Made by a program: the position numbers and the translations under genes
The notes under the pieces: generated by a model
Seen by the model: the letters and a program-made list of their open reading frames with translations, nothing else
What the model was told of the DNA's origin: nothing
Databases searched by the model: none
Assembly (NCBI RefSeq): GCF_017876675.1
Contig: NZ_JAGIOI010000001.1
Span: forward strand, 3,906,001-3,970,000
Reading direction: 5' to 3'
DNA length: 64,000 nucleotides
DNA from: Arthrobacter stackebrandtii
GTDB lineage: Bacteria > Actinomycetota > Actinomycetes > Actinomycetales > Micrococcaceae
Part shown: positions 30,259 through 37,844 of the stretch, one piece after another
Layout of the letters: every line of letters begins with the position of its first letter
Position numbering within the stretch: position 1 is the stretch's first letter

Positions 30259-31902
30259 ATGTCACTGACCCTGTACCGCAACGGTTCCGTTTACAGCGCA
30301 GCAGACCCTTTTGCCACGGCCATGCTGGTGGACGGCGACGTCGTGGCGTGGGTGGGGTCCGAGCACGCCGCCACTTCGCTGCTGGATTCACGCATGACGG
30401 AGATCGACCTCCAGGGCGCGCTCGTTGCGCCCGGCTTTGTCGATTCACACGTCCACGTCACCGAAACCGGGCTGGCGTTGGAGTCCGTTGACCTTTCAGG
30501 GGCACGCAGCGCGCGGGACGTGTTGGACCTGGTGGCGGGTGCCGCGCCGCTGGCCGATGGCGCGGACGGCATGGTGCTGGGCCATGGCTGGGACAACTCC
30601 GGCTGGGCCGACACCACGCTGCCCACCGCCGTTGAGCTGGACAACGCCTCCGGGGGCCGCGGCGTGTACCTGGCCCGGGTGGATGTCCATTCGGCGCTGG
30701 TATCGGGCGCTTTGGCGCAAAGTTCCGGGCTGGCCGCACTCTCCGGCTGGGACGGAAGCGGGCTGGTGTCCGGTGCGGCGCACACCACTGCGCGCGGGGC
30801 TGCACGGAATGTGACGCCCGCGCGTCGTCGTGCCCTGCAGGAGCGGGCCCTGCGGCACGCGGCTGCCAACGGCTACGTGGCCCTGGCGGAGATGAGCGCA
30901 CCCCACGTGGGGAGCGTGGAGGACCTGCAGGCGCTCATGGAGCTCACCGCGGCGGATGCGCCCGAGGCGCTGCCGCAGGTGCTGCCGTACTGGGGGCAGC
31001 TGGTCTCAAACGCGGCGGAGGCCCGGGAAGTGCTGGCCGGGCTGGGCGTGGACGTGCTGGGGCTGGCCGGCGACTTGAACATTGACGGTTCGCTGGGGTC
31101 GCGCTCTGCACTGCTGCGCGGGCCGTACGCGGACGATTCCGCAACCTCCGGCGCGGCCCAGCTCACGGTGGAGCAGGTGGCCGCGCACTTTGCCGCAACC
31201 TCCGAACTGGGGCTTACCGGCGGCTTTCACGTCATTGGCGAAGGCGCCATGGACATTGCCGTCGCAGGGCTCGAGCAGGCCGAGAAGATGGTGGGAATTG
31301 ACGCCATCAGGGCTGCCGGACACCGCCTGGAACATGCGGAAATGGTGGACGCGGCGGCCATGGCAGCGCTGGCCAAGTACTCCGTGGGTGTCTCCGTGCA
31401 GCCCATGTTTGATGCCCTGTGGGGCGGGGCCGACGGCATGTACGCCCAGCGCCTCGGCGCGGAGAGGGCGCTGGGGCTGAACCCGCTCGCCCGGTTCTAT
31501 GAGGCCGGCGTGCCGCTGTTCTTCGGCTCTGATTCCCCTGTCACCCCGTTGAACCCCTGGGCGAGCGTCCGGGCGGCGCTGAACCACCACGAGCCGTCGT
31601 CGCGCATTTCCGCGCGGGCCTCTTTCATCGGCCACACGCGGGCCGGCTGGCGCGCCGCCAAGTCGGAAAATCCGTTCCACGGCCAGCTCGGCGCAGGCGC
31701 CCCGGCAAGCTTCGCCATATGGGACGTCGAGCAGCTCATGGTTCAGGTGGCGGACGAGCGTGTGCAGTCCTGGTCCACGGATCCCCGGGCCCGGACACCC
31801 CTGCTGCCCGCCCTGGACACGGGAAGCGATCCGGTCTGCCTGCAGACCGTCCACCTTGGCCGGCAGCTGTACACCAGCGGGGACATCAGGATCGGCGCAT
31901 AA
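30259..31902 (+). CDS. Amidohydrolase (YtcJ-like, amidohydrolase 3 family)
   Basis: A 547-residue metal-dependent hydrolase. Metal ligands are seen as HxH in DSHVHVTETG, further His residues in GGFHVIGEGAMD and HRLEHAEMV, and the Asp in FFGSDSPVTPLNPW. These match the amidohydrolase 3 family, which hydrolyses exocyclic amide or imine bonds; the substrate is unknown. ATG 30259 follows AAAGGA. An upstream in-frame start would add a segment with no family match. It is followed by a 416-base non-coding gap. Confidence 0.85.
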   Translation: MSLTLYRNGSVYSAADPFATAMLVDGDVVAWVGSEHAATSLLDSRMTEIDLQGALVAPGFVDSHVHVTETGLALESVDLSGARSARDVLDLVAGAAPLADGADGMVLGHGWDNSGWADTTLPTAVELDNASGGRGVYLARVDVHSALVSGALAQSSGLAALSGWDGSGLVSGAAHTTARGAARNVTPARRRALQERALRHAAANGYVALAEMSAPHVGSVEDLQALMELTAADAPEALPQVLPYWGQLVSNAAEAREVLAGLGVDVLGLAGDLNIDGSLGSRSALLRGPYADDSATSGAAQLTVEQVAAHFAATSELGLTGGFHVIGEGAMDIAVAGLEQAEKMVGIDAIRAAGHRLEHAEMVDAAAMAALAKYSVGVSVQPMFDALWGGADGMYAQRLGAERALGLNPLARFYEAGVPLFFGSDSPVTPLNPWASVRAALNHHEPSSRISARASFIGHTRAGWRAAKSENPFHGQLGAGAPASFAIWDVEQLMVQVADERVQSWSTDPRARTPLLPALDTGSDPVCLQTVHLGRQLYTSGDIRIGA

Positions 31903-31988
31903 TTCGCCCAAATAGGGTGAACGGGAATATGACCTGGGACACGCTGGCTGACCTGCGGTGATGGCCATCGGTGCAGGTCAGGGCCGTG

Positions 31989-32017
31989 TTGACAGCGGAA
32001 CTGCGGGCAATTAGTTT
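31989..32017 (+). promoter_or_regulatory. Sigma-A-like promoter before the structured leader
   Basis: TTGACA (31989-31994), a 17-base spacer and TAGTTT (32012-32017). Predicted transcription start is near 32024. No start codon with a ribosome site follows closely. Confidence 0.5.
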
Positions 32018-32023
32018 TAGGTG

Positions 32024-32188
32024 AGCGGAGAACCTCCTTGGGGAGGGACCCGGTCGGTGCGGGCAACCGTCTTACCGACACACGGAGATAAGTTCACGCG
32101 CCAGTAGAAAACAGATCGGCACCGTGTGCACAACTGTGCACGCCCGCGGCTGCCATTTGGTCCGAAGGCGCGTGGACTTATCTTTTCC
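32024..32188 (+). ncRNA. Candidate structured RNA: leader with terminator or free small RNA
   Basis: The predicted transcript starts near 32024. It contains two short hairpins and then a long inverted repeat. The arms 32087-32102 and 32167-32182 pair at 15 of 16 positions, the last being a possible G-U. The 64-base loop includes a GTGCAC-AACT-GTGCAC hairpin, and the 3' arm is followed by TCTTTTCC. I could not match it to a known riboswitch. It may be an attenuator for the downstream glycosyltransferase or an independent RNA of about 160 nt. Confidence 0.35.
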
Positions 32189-32318
32189 CCAGACTCCTCA
32201 CTTATACTGGGTCTTTGACTTGGTCTGCCCGACCACTGTGAGCAGGCGCCTGTTGCCGGCACTGGTGGAGGTAGTGCTTGGCCTCCCCTCCGCTTTCAGA
32301 ACCGAAAGGCAGCAATTG

Positions 32319-33050
32319 TTGCGTGTCCTGACCATCATTCCCACCTATAACGAGATTGAGTCACTGCCCAAGACGCTGGCCCGCCTGCGCGCCGCAGTCC
32401 CCGACTCGGACGTGTTGATAGCAGACGACAACAGCCCCGACGGCACGGGTGCGCTGGCCGATGAATTCGCCGCCAATGACCCGCAGGTCCATGTCCTGCA
32501 CCGCGCGGGCAAGGAAGGCCTGGGCGCCGCATACCTGGCGGGCTTCACCTGGGGTCTCGAAGCAGGCTACGACGTGCTGGTGGAAATGGACGCCGACGGC
32601 TCCCACCAGCCCGAGCAGCTGCCGCTGCTCCTGGACGGCATTGAGCAGGGCGCAGACCTCGTGCTGGGTTCTCGCTGGGTTCCGGGCGGCAAGGTGGTCA
32701 ACTGGCCACTGCACCGCAAGCTGATCTCCACCTGCGGCAGCATCTACTCCCGTGTACTGCTGGGCATTCCCATCCGCGACGTCACCGGCGGCTACCGCGC
32801 CTTCCGGCGCAGCACCCTGGAGGCACTGGACTTCGATTCCGTTGAGTCCGTGGGCTACGGCTTCCAGGTGGACATGCTTTGGCGTGTCTGCCAGAAGGGC
32901 CTGAAGGTGGTGGAGGTGCCCATCACGTTCGTGGAGCGCGAATTTGGTGCCTCCAAGATGAGCGGAAACATTGTCCAGGAGGCCATGGTCAACGTCACCA
33001 AGTGGGGACTTTCCGCCCGCTGGAGGAAGCTCACAGGCCGCAAGGGCTAG
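32319..33050 (+). CDS. Polyprenol monophosphomannose synthase (Dpm1/Ppm1-like GT2)
   Basis: A 243-residue GT2 glycosyltransferase. IPTYNE starts the nucleotide-sugar fold, followed by DDNSPDGTG, the DAD metal motif in EMDADGSHQP, and VTGGYRAFRR. It closely fits bacterial Dpm1/Ppm1 domains, which transfer mannose from GDP-mannose to polyprenyl phosphate for lipoglycan and glycoprotein mannosylation. It lacks the fused acyltransferase domain of mycobacterial Ppm1. The start is TTG 32319 after AAAGG; a second TTG three bases upstream is an alternative. A strong terminator follows the stop. Confidence 0.88.
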   Translation: MRVLTIIPTYNEIESLPKTLARLRAAVPDSDVLIADDNSPDGTGALADEFAANDPQVHVLHRAGKEGLGAAYLAGFTWGLEAGYDVLVEMDADGSHQPEQLPLLLDGIEQGADLVLGSRWVPGGKVVNWPLHRKLISTCGSIYSRVLLGIPIRDVTGGYRAFRRSTLEALDFDSVESVGYGFQVDMLWRVCQKGLKVVEVPITFVEREFGASKMSGNIVQEAMVNVTKWGLSARWRKLTGRKG

Positions 33051-33070
33051 CCCCCGCCTTCCACCTTAAA

Positions 33071-33110
33071 CAAGGAACGCCCCCGAGAAGGTTCTCGGGG
33101 GCGTTCCTTG
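33071..33110. terminator. Bidirectional terminator between ppm1-like gene and rbpA
   Basis: Perfect 19-bp inverted repeat (33071-33089 and 33092-33110) placed between convergent genes, 21 bases after both stops. TTG-rich sequence follows on the plus strand and TTTAAGG on the minus strand. Confidence 0.8.
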
Positions 33111-33131
33111 TTGGTGCGGCACTGTCCAGAT

Positions 33132-33473
33132 TTAGACCTTCTCGCCGCGCTTTTCGCGCAGGATGGTCAGGCGGTCCGCCAGGATGGTTTCCAGCTCGGG
33201 GATGCTGCGGCGTTCCAGCAGCATGTCCCAGTGGGTGCGCACCGGCTTGTCATTGGAAGTGTCGGGAGCCTCGCCGTTGACCAGGAGGGCTTCCTTGCCG
33301 GTCTTGGACGTCCAGGTTGCCGGAATCTCAGCCTCGGCTGAGAACATGACAAACACCTGCTCGCCGTCCGCGCAACGGTATTCCACGCGCTGGCGGGGTG
33401 CCGGCTCCACGCCGGACTCGGTTTCCATGCTCTGTGCGCCCAGGCGCATGCCACGCAGGCTGCGATCGCTCAT
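33132..33473 (-). CDS. rbpA: RNA polymerase-binding protein RbpA
   Basis: A 113-residue actinobacterial transcription activator. It binds RNA polymerase and the principal sigma factor and stabilises the open complex. The N-terminal tail (DRSLRGMRLGAQSMETE) is followed by the RbpA core (YRCADGEQVFVMFSAEAEIP), a basic linker and the sigma-interaction domain (HWDMLLERRSIPELETILAD). The ATG at 33473 follows GGGAG. Upstream lies a SigR/SigH-type promoter, which agrees with known thiol-stress control of rbpA in Streptomyces. Confidence 0.95.
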   Translation of the reverse strand: MSDRSLRGMRLGAQSMETESGVEPAPRQRVEYRCADGEQVFVMFSAEAEIPATWTSKTGKEALLVNGEAPDTSNDKPVRTHWDMLLERRSIPELETILADRLTILREKRGEKV

Positions 33474-33506
33474 GATTTCTCCCTCAAAATAGTTCCCAAC
33501 AGGTTC

Positions 33507-33532
33507 AACGCTGCACACCCGCCAGTTGTTCC
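33507..33532 (-). promoter_or_regulatory. SigR/SigH-type promoter of rbpA
   Basis: On the minus strand GGAACA (33527-33532) and CGTT (33507-33510) are separated by 16 bases. This fits the GGAAY-N18-GTT pattern of Streptomyces SigR and mycobacterial SigH promoters. The predicted start lies about 25 bases before the rbpA ATG. Confidence 0.6.
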
Positions 33533-33572
33533 GTGCACTGTGCGGTCTGCGCAAAAAATAACGGCCGGGCAA

Positions 33573-33621
33573 AATGCCGCGCGGCCAAACACCTATTATA
33601 CGTGCTTGGCCGCGCGGCATT
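33573..33621. terminator. Large hairpin between the SPFH gene and rbpA
   Basis: Perfect 16-bp arms (33573-33588 and 33606-33621) with a 17-base loop. It lies 18 bases downstream of the SPFH gene stop on the minus strand, followed by short T runs, so it most likely ends that operon. The loop contains a TATAAT on the minus strand without a good -35. Confidence 0.65.
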
Positions 33622-33638
33622 CTCCGCCTGCTGGTGAA

Positions 33639-34586
33639 TCAGATCAGGGGCTTGGCCCCGGCCTCGTCGGCGGACTCGCCGTCGTCGTGGCCGTCGTGGA
33701 CGGCGTTGCCCAGGACGTTGCCGATGCCCTTCAAGGCATCTCCGACTTCACTGGGGATGATCCACAGCTTGTTGGAGGTGCCCTCGGCGATCTTCGGCAG
33801 CGTCTGCAGGTACTGGTAGGCCAGCAGCTTCTGCGTGGGATTGCCCTTGTGGATGGCGTCGAAGACCTTCTGGATGGCCTGCGACTCGCCGTCGGCGCGG
33901 AGGATGGCCGCCTTCGCGTCACCCTCGGCCTTCAGGATCGAGGACTGGCGTTCGCCTTCGGCCGTCAGGATGGCCGACTGCTTGGTGCCCTCGGCGGTCA
34001 GGATCGCGGCACGGCGGTCACGCTCGGCGCGCATCTGCTTCTCCATGGAATCCTGGATGGACAGTGGCGGATCGATCGCCTTGAGCTCAACGCGGCTGAC
34101 GCGGATGCCCCAGCGGCCGGTGGCCTCATCGAGCACGCCGCGGAGTTGGCCGTTGATCTGGTCACGAGAGGTCAGCGCCTCTTCAAGGTTCAGGCCACCG
34201 ACGACGTTGCGCAACGTCGTGGTCGTCAGCTGCTCCACGGCCTGGATGTAGTTCGCGATCTCGTACGTGGCTGCACGCGGGTCAGTCACCTGGAAGTAGA
34301 CAACCGTGTCGATGGAGACCACCAGGTTGTCTTCCGTGATCACCGGCTGCGGCGGGAACGACACCACCTGTTCGCGCAGGTCCAGCAGCGGAAGCAGCCG
34401 GTCTACGAACGGAATCAACACCGTCAGGCCTGGGTTGAGCGTGCGCTGGTACTTGCCCAGCCGCTCAACAACGCCTGCCCTGGCCTGCGGAATGATCCGC
34501 ACAGACCTGACCAGGACGATGACAACAAATATCAGCAGGACCAGAACAACAAACAGCCAGACGACTGCGCCGACTCCGTCTCCCAT
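33639..34586 (-). CDS. SPFH/band-7 membrane protein (QmcA/stomatin-like)
   Basis: A 315-residue protein with one N-terminal membrane helix (VVWLFVVLVLLIFVVIVLV). The SPFH domain includes the PQARAGVVERLGKYQRTLNPGL start and ITEDNLVVSIDTVVYFQV core. A long Ala/Glu-rich coiled coil (AERDRRAAILTAEGTKQSAI) follows and drives oligomers. Such proteins scaffold membrane domains and often partner with NfeD, encoded just upstream in the same direction. ATG 34586 follows AGAGGGG; longer frames have no ribosome site. Confidence 0.88.
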   Translation of the reverse strand: MGDGVGAVVWLFVVLVLLIFVVIVLVRSVRIIPQARAGVVERLGKYQRTLNPGLTVLIPFVDRLLPLLDLREQVVSFPPQPVITEDNLVVSIDTVVYFQVTDPRAATYEIANYIQAVEQLTTTTLRNVVGGLNLEEALTSRDQINGQLRGVLDEATGRWGIRVSRVELKAIDPPLSIQDSMEKQMRAERDRRAAILTAEGTKQSAILTAEGERQSSILKAEGDAKAAILRADGESQAIQKVFDAIHKGNPTQKLLAYQYLQTLPKIAEGTSNKLWIIPSEVGDALKGIGNVLGNAVHDGHDDGESADEAGAKPLI

Positions 34587-34669
34587 GAAATCCCCTCTTT
34601 TCTCTAATAATGAATCAATCTGCAGCCCCTTTGCGGCGCGCCAGCCGGAGCCGGCGGCCAAGGCGGCAG

Positions 34670-35155
34670 TCAAGCTGTGGTTGCGGCCGTTCCGCTGGAC
34701 TTGTGGGTGGTGGGCCCGCTGACAATGGCAGTAGCACCGTCAATGGCGGAGACCTCCACGGAAGCGCCAACCGGCAGCTCCGCGCCGCCGGTGATCCGGG
34801 CCGTCCAAATGTCGCCGCCGATCTTGACGAGCCCGCCGCCGGTGCCCACGGTCTCCAGGACCACGGCCCTGTGACCGATCAGCCGGTCAACGTTGGACAG
34901 CTGGTCGGCCGGGCCGCGCTTGAGGTGCGCCAAGGCTAGCGGCCGGATCAGCACCGTGGTGGCGAGTGCCACCACGCAGAAGATCACGATCTGCAGCCAC
35001 AGGTCGGCGCCGAACAGGAACGCGACAAGGGCTGCCAGTGCGCCGACAGACATCAAGATGAAGTACAGGTTCAGCGTGAGCATCTCGGCCACGGCCAGCA
35101 GCAGGAACACCGTCAGCCAGAAGATCCAACCGAACTCATTAATCCAGTCAAGCAT
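34670..35155 (-). CDS. NfeD-family membrane protein
   Basis: A 161-residue protein with about three or four membrane helices in the first 75 residues and a C-terminal OB-fold domain (LIGHRAVVLETVGTGGGLVKIGG). This is the short NfeD form without a protease domain. It works with SPFH proteins in membrane organisation; its SPFH partner follows 83 bases downstream. ATG 35155 opens into the first membrane helix (WINEFGWIFWLTVFLLLAV). Confidence 0.88.
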   Translation of the reverse strand: MLDWINEFGWIFWLTVFLLLAVAEMLTLNLYFILMSVGALAALVAFLFGADLWLQIVIFCVVALATTVLIRPLALAHLKRGPADQLSNVDRLIGHRAVVLETVGTGGGLVKIGGDIWTARITGGAELPVGASVEVSAIDGATAIVSGPTTHKSSGTAATTA

Positions 35156-35221
35156 TGAGTCCCCCTTAGAGACTTGTATTGCGTAGTTACGAGCCTACTA
35201 CGAGAGGCTGGGAAAAACCGT

Positions 35222-36631
35222 CTAAATGACGGCCTGCAGCGGCATGCGCAGCGGGTCCGAACCCACCTCCCCGGCCAGTTCGGCCAGAATGTCCACGGCG
35301 TCGCGCAATTCCTCGCCGGCGTAACAAAACGGCAGCCGCAGGTAGCGTTCAAATGCCCCGTCGATGCCGAAGCGCGGCCCCGGGACCAGCCCCAGCCCAT
35401 GCGTGCGTGCAGCCAGTGCGAGGGCCGAGCTTGAGACCGTCTCGGTGTTGATCCACAAATTGAGTCCGCCGTCGGGCACCTGGAGCTGCCACTGGGGCAG
35501 CCGCTCCCGCAGCAGTTCGACGGCGGTGTCGCGTCCGCGCCGCAGCTCGGCACTGCGGCTGGCCGCCATGGTGGGCCAGTCCCGAAAGAGGTGCACTGCC
35601 ACCAACTGTTCCAGCAGGGGCGTGCCAAGGTCGACGGCGGGACGGTTGCGCAGGAGCTGGGCCACCACCTCACGGGGTCCGCGCACCCAGCCGATCCGCA
35701 GCCCGCCCCAGGCCACCTTCCCGAGCGAGCCGAGGGTGAGGATGTTGGGGTTGAATGCAGCCATGGGCGGCATTGCGCCCCGGTCAATGTCCAGGTGGGC
35801 CGTGGTTTCATCGACCACCAGAACCGTCCCCTCACGCGCGGCGGCTGCCGCGAGGTACTCGCGCTCGTGGATTGGCATGCTCATGCCGGTGGGGTTGTGG
35901 AAGTCGGGCATCAGGAACGCCAGGCTGGGGGCGGCCCGGCGGATTTGCAGCAGCGCCTCCGGCAGGTCCCATCCGGTGTCCTGCCTGACAGGGAACGCCA
36001 GCACCCGTGCACCCACGGAGGAAAAGGTGTCAAGGGCGTGGGGGTAGCTGGGCTGCTCCACCAGCACCCGCTCACCGGGGGAGTATAGGGTGCGCGTGAC
36101 CAGGTTCAATGCGTGCTGGGCCCCGACCGTCACCATGACCTGGTCTGCCGATGTGGGCAGCCCCCTGTCGCGGTAGTGCTGGGCGATCGCCTCGCGCAGA
36201 TCGGGCAACCCAACCAGGTCGAAGCCGTCATGGGAGAGGTAGGCCGGCAGTTCCTCCACGGCGGCGGCGTACGCCGCATGAAGTCCGGGATAGGCCGGTG
36301 CGGTGGCCTTGGTGAAGTCCAGGGGCAGGCCCGGATGCAGGGCATGCTCCCCTCGTTCCCGTCCGGGAAGGCGCAGTGTGCTTCCGGAGCCGCGCACACT
36401 GTCCAGGAAGCCGTCGTCGCGCAGCTTGGAGTATGCGGCAGCAACGGTGGTCCGGCTCAGTTCCAGGGCCTGGCTGAGCTCGCGTTCCGCCGGCAGTCTT
36501 GCGCCGCTGGCCAGGCGCCCGTCCAGCAGCAGCACACGGATGCGTTCCGCCAGGGCCTTGTAGGCGGGACCGTTGCTGCGCCATTCGCCGAGCTCCCGCG
36601 CCAGCCGCCTGCCGGTGACAAAAGTGTTCAT
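35222..36631 (-). CDS. MocR-family regulator: winged-helix plus aminotransferase domain (YczR-like)
   Basis: A 469-residue fusion of a GntR-type winged helix (about residues 15-80, ERIRVLLLDGRLASGARLPAERELSQALELSRTT) and a fold-type I aminotransferase domain. The pyridoxal lysine is probably in LGSLGKVAWGG. It is divergent from a YczE membrane protein gene, the hallmark of the YczR subgroup. The ATG at 36631 lies six bases after a TATTGT -10 element, so the mRNA is probably leaderless. Two direct repeats overlap its promoter, suggesting autoregulation. Confidence 0.87.
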   Translation of the reverse strand: MNTFVTGRRLARELGEWRSNGPAYKALAERIRVLLLDGRLASGARLPAERELSQALELSRTTVAAAYSKLRDDGFLDSVRGSGSTLRLPGRERGEHALHPGLPLDFTKATAPAYPGLHAAYAAAVEELPAYLSHDGFDLVGLPDLREAIAQHYRDRGLPTSADQVMVTVGAQHALNLVTRTLYSPGERVLVEQPSYPHALDTFSSVGARVLAFPVRQDTGWDLPEALLQIRRAAPSLAFLMPDFHNPTGMSMPIHEREYLAAAAAREGTVLVVDETTAHLDIDRGAMPPMAAFNPNILTLGSLGKVAWGGLRIGWVRGPREVVAQLLRNRPAVDLGTPLLEQLVAVHLFRDWPTMAASRSAELRRGRDTAVELLRERLPQWQLQVPDGGLNLWINTETVSSSALALAARTHGLGLVPGPRFGIDGAFERYLRLPFCYAGEELRDAVDILAELAGEVGSDPLRMPLQAVI

Positions 36632-36671
36632 AAGGCCACAATACGTGAATTGGCACTGTTTCATAAGGCCA
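36628..36671. promoter_or_regulatory. Direct-repeat operator between the MocR gene and yczE
   Basis: TCATAAGGCCA occurs twice in the same orientation, at 36628-36638 and 36661-36671, spaced 33 bases (about three helical turns). One copy covers the -35 and the other lies against the -10 and start codon of the MocR gene. The promoter is TTATGA-N17-TATTGT on the minus strand. Direct repeats at this spacing are typical of MocR regulators such as GabR and PdxR. Confidence 0.7.
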
Positions 36672-36690
36672 GTTTGGCTAAGCTTGACCC

Positions 36691-37407
36691 ATGCACTCGT
36701 TCTTCACCACCCAAAAGCTGTCCGTCCGGCTCGTCCGGCTCTTTGCCGGACTGGCCCTCTACGGCGTCGCCATCGCATTGATGATCCGCGGCAACATTGG
36801 TGCCTCACCGTGGGATGTCTTTGCCCAGGGCCTCTCGCGCAGCACCGGCATCTCCTTTGGGCTGTGCACCATCATCATCAGCGGCGTCGTGCTGCTGTTG
36901 TGGATTCCGCTGAGGCAGCGCCCCGGGTTTGGCACGATCGCCAACGCCCTCATGGTGGGCGCCTTTGCCGACATCGGATTGGCCTTCATCCCACAGGCCA
37001 CCGGCCTGGGCCTGCAGGCACTGTCCTTTGCAGCCGGACTGTTCCTTCTGGCCTTCGCCACGGCGCTCTATATTGGAGCGGGACTTGGCCCCGGCCCGCG
37101 CGACGGACTGATGACCGGCCTGGTCCGGGTCACCGGCCGTCCCGTCTGGCTCATTCGCACGGCCATTGAACTGTCGGTCGTGGTGGTGGGATTTTTCCTC
37201 GGCGGCGTGGTGGGGGTCGGAACAGCTGTGTTTGCCCTGGGTGTCGGCCCGCTGACCCAGCTCACGCTGCGGTGGCTGAAGGTGGACCTGCATGCCAAGG
37301 GCCGGCGCACCACCATGGTTGACCTTGCTGCCGGGCGCGGGCCGGACCTGGACGGTGCGGCCGTGGCCGGTGCCGAGCCTCAGTCAAAGGCTGCGCCCAC
37401 CGCCTGA
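36691..37407 (+). CDS. yczE: YczE/YyaS/YitT-family membrane protein
   Basis: A 238-residue protein with about five membrane helices. Segments such as RGNIGASPWDVFAQGLS and YIGAGLGPGPRDGLMTGL are characteristic of YczE proteins, which have no proven transport substrate. The ATG lies six bases after TAAGCT (36679-36684) and has no ribosome site (leaderless). It is divergent from the MocR gene and shares its operator region, so it is probably controlled by that regulator. Confidence 0.85.
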   Translation: MHSFFTTQKLSVRLVRLFAGLALYGVAIALMIRGNIGASPWDVFAQGLSRSTGISFGLCTIIISGVVLLLWIPLRQRPGFGTIANALMVGAFADIGLAFIPQATGLGLQALSFAAGLFLLAFATALYIGAGLGPGPRDGLMTGLVRVTGRPVWLIRTAIELSVVVVGFFLGGVVGVGTAVFALGVGPLTQLTLRWLKVDLHAKGRRTTMVDLAAGRGPDLDGAAVAGAEPQSKAAPTA

Positions 37408-37844
37408 CAGCCGTGTTGCTGGCGTCCCCGCCGGCCCCGGCCCCGACCCCGCCCCGTCCGGCGCGGGGCGGGCAGCTCCGACGCTGGAGTGCTCGGCTAC
37501 CGGATGTCGTCGCGTCCCACCCGGTTTGAGAGATTCCGCCCGCCAAACAAGAGCTCCATGGAAAACGTCAGGATGGCTGCTGCCTGCGCCAACCACTTCC
37601 TCGGCCCGGGCGGGGCATCCTCCAGGGCGGGAGCCTGATCTGTTGTGCCGCCTGTGGCATCCCGGCTGGCGATTCAAGTTCGCTGCTGTCCACGATGTGC
37701 CCCTGTCCCTGGGTTCGGCTTCCCGGCACCTTAACCATGGCGCCTGGACCGCTCCGCGTAAAGGGTGCCTGCCGGCTGCCGCCAGACAGGCTTCAGCCGG
37801 CAGCTTGCTGTAGCATCTGTGTGCGCCGGAGGGGCCGCGGGTGC
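37408..37844. other. 437-bp gap without a supported gene
   Basis: Short open frames in both directions lack ribosome sites and family features. A 9-bp GC hairpin, arms CCCGCCCCG and CGGGGCGGG, lies around 37447-37471 and may end the yczE transcript. I see nothing else. Confidence 0.5.

Larger units (their letters stand above)
31903..32318. other. 416-bp intergenic region with promoter, hairpins and terminator-like repeat
   Basis: No credible protein-coding frame. It holds a sigma-A-like promoter (31989-32017), two small hairpins (CCTCC/GGAGG near 32034-32045 and TCGGT/ACCGA near 32053-32079), a 16-base inverted repeat followed by TCTTTTCC (32087-32186), and a TATACT element (32203-32208) before the next gene. 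Confidence 0.6.

Noticed and set aside
32024-32188. SAM, glycine or cyclic-di-AMP riboswitch
   Set aside because: Some words (GGCAACC, GGAGGGA) recall SAM riboswitches, but the order and the remaining conserved core do not fit any of these classes.
37504-37641. A short frame of about 45 codons in the gap after yczE
   Set aside because: No ribosome site, no -10 at leaderless distance and no recognisable family or modification-enzyme neighbour.
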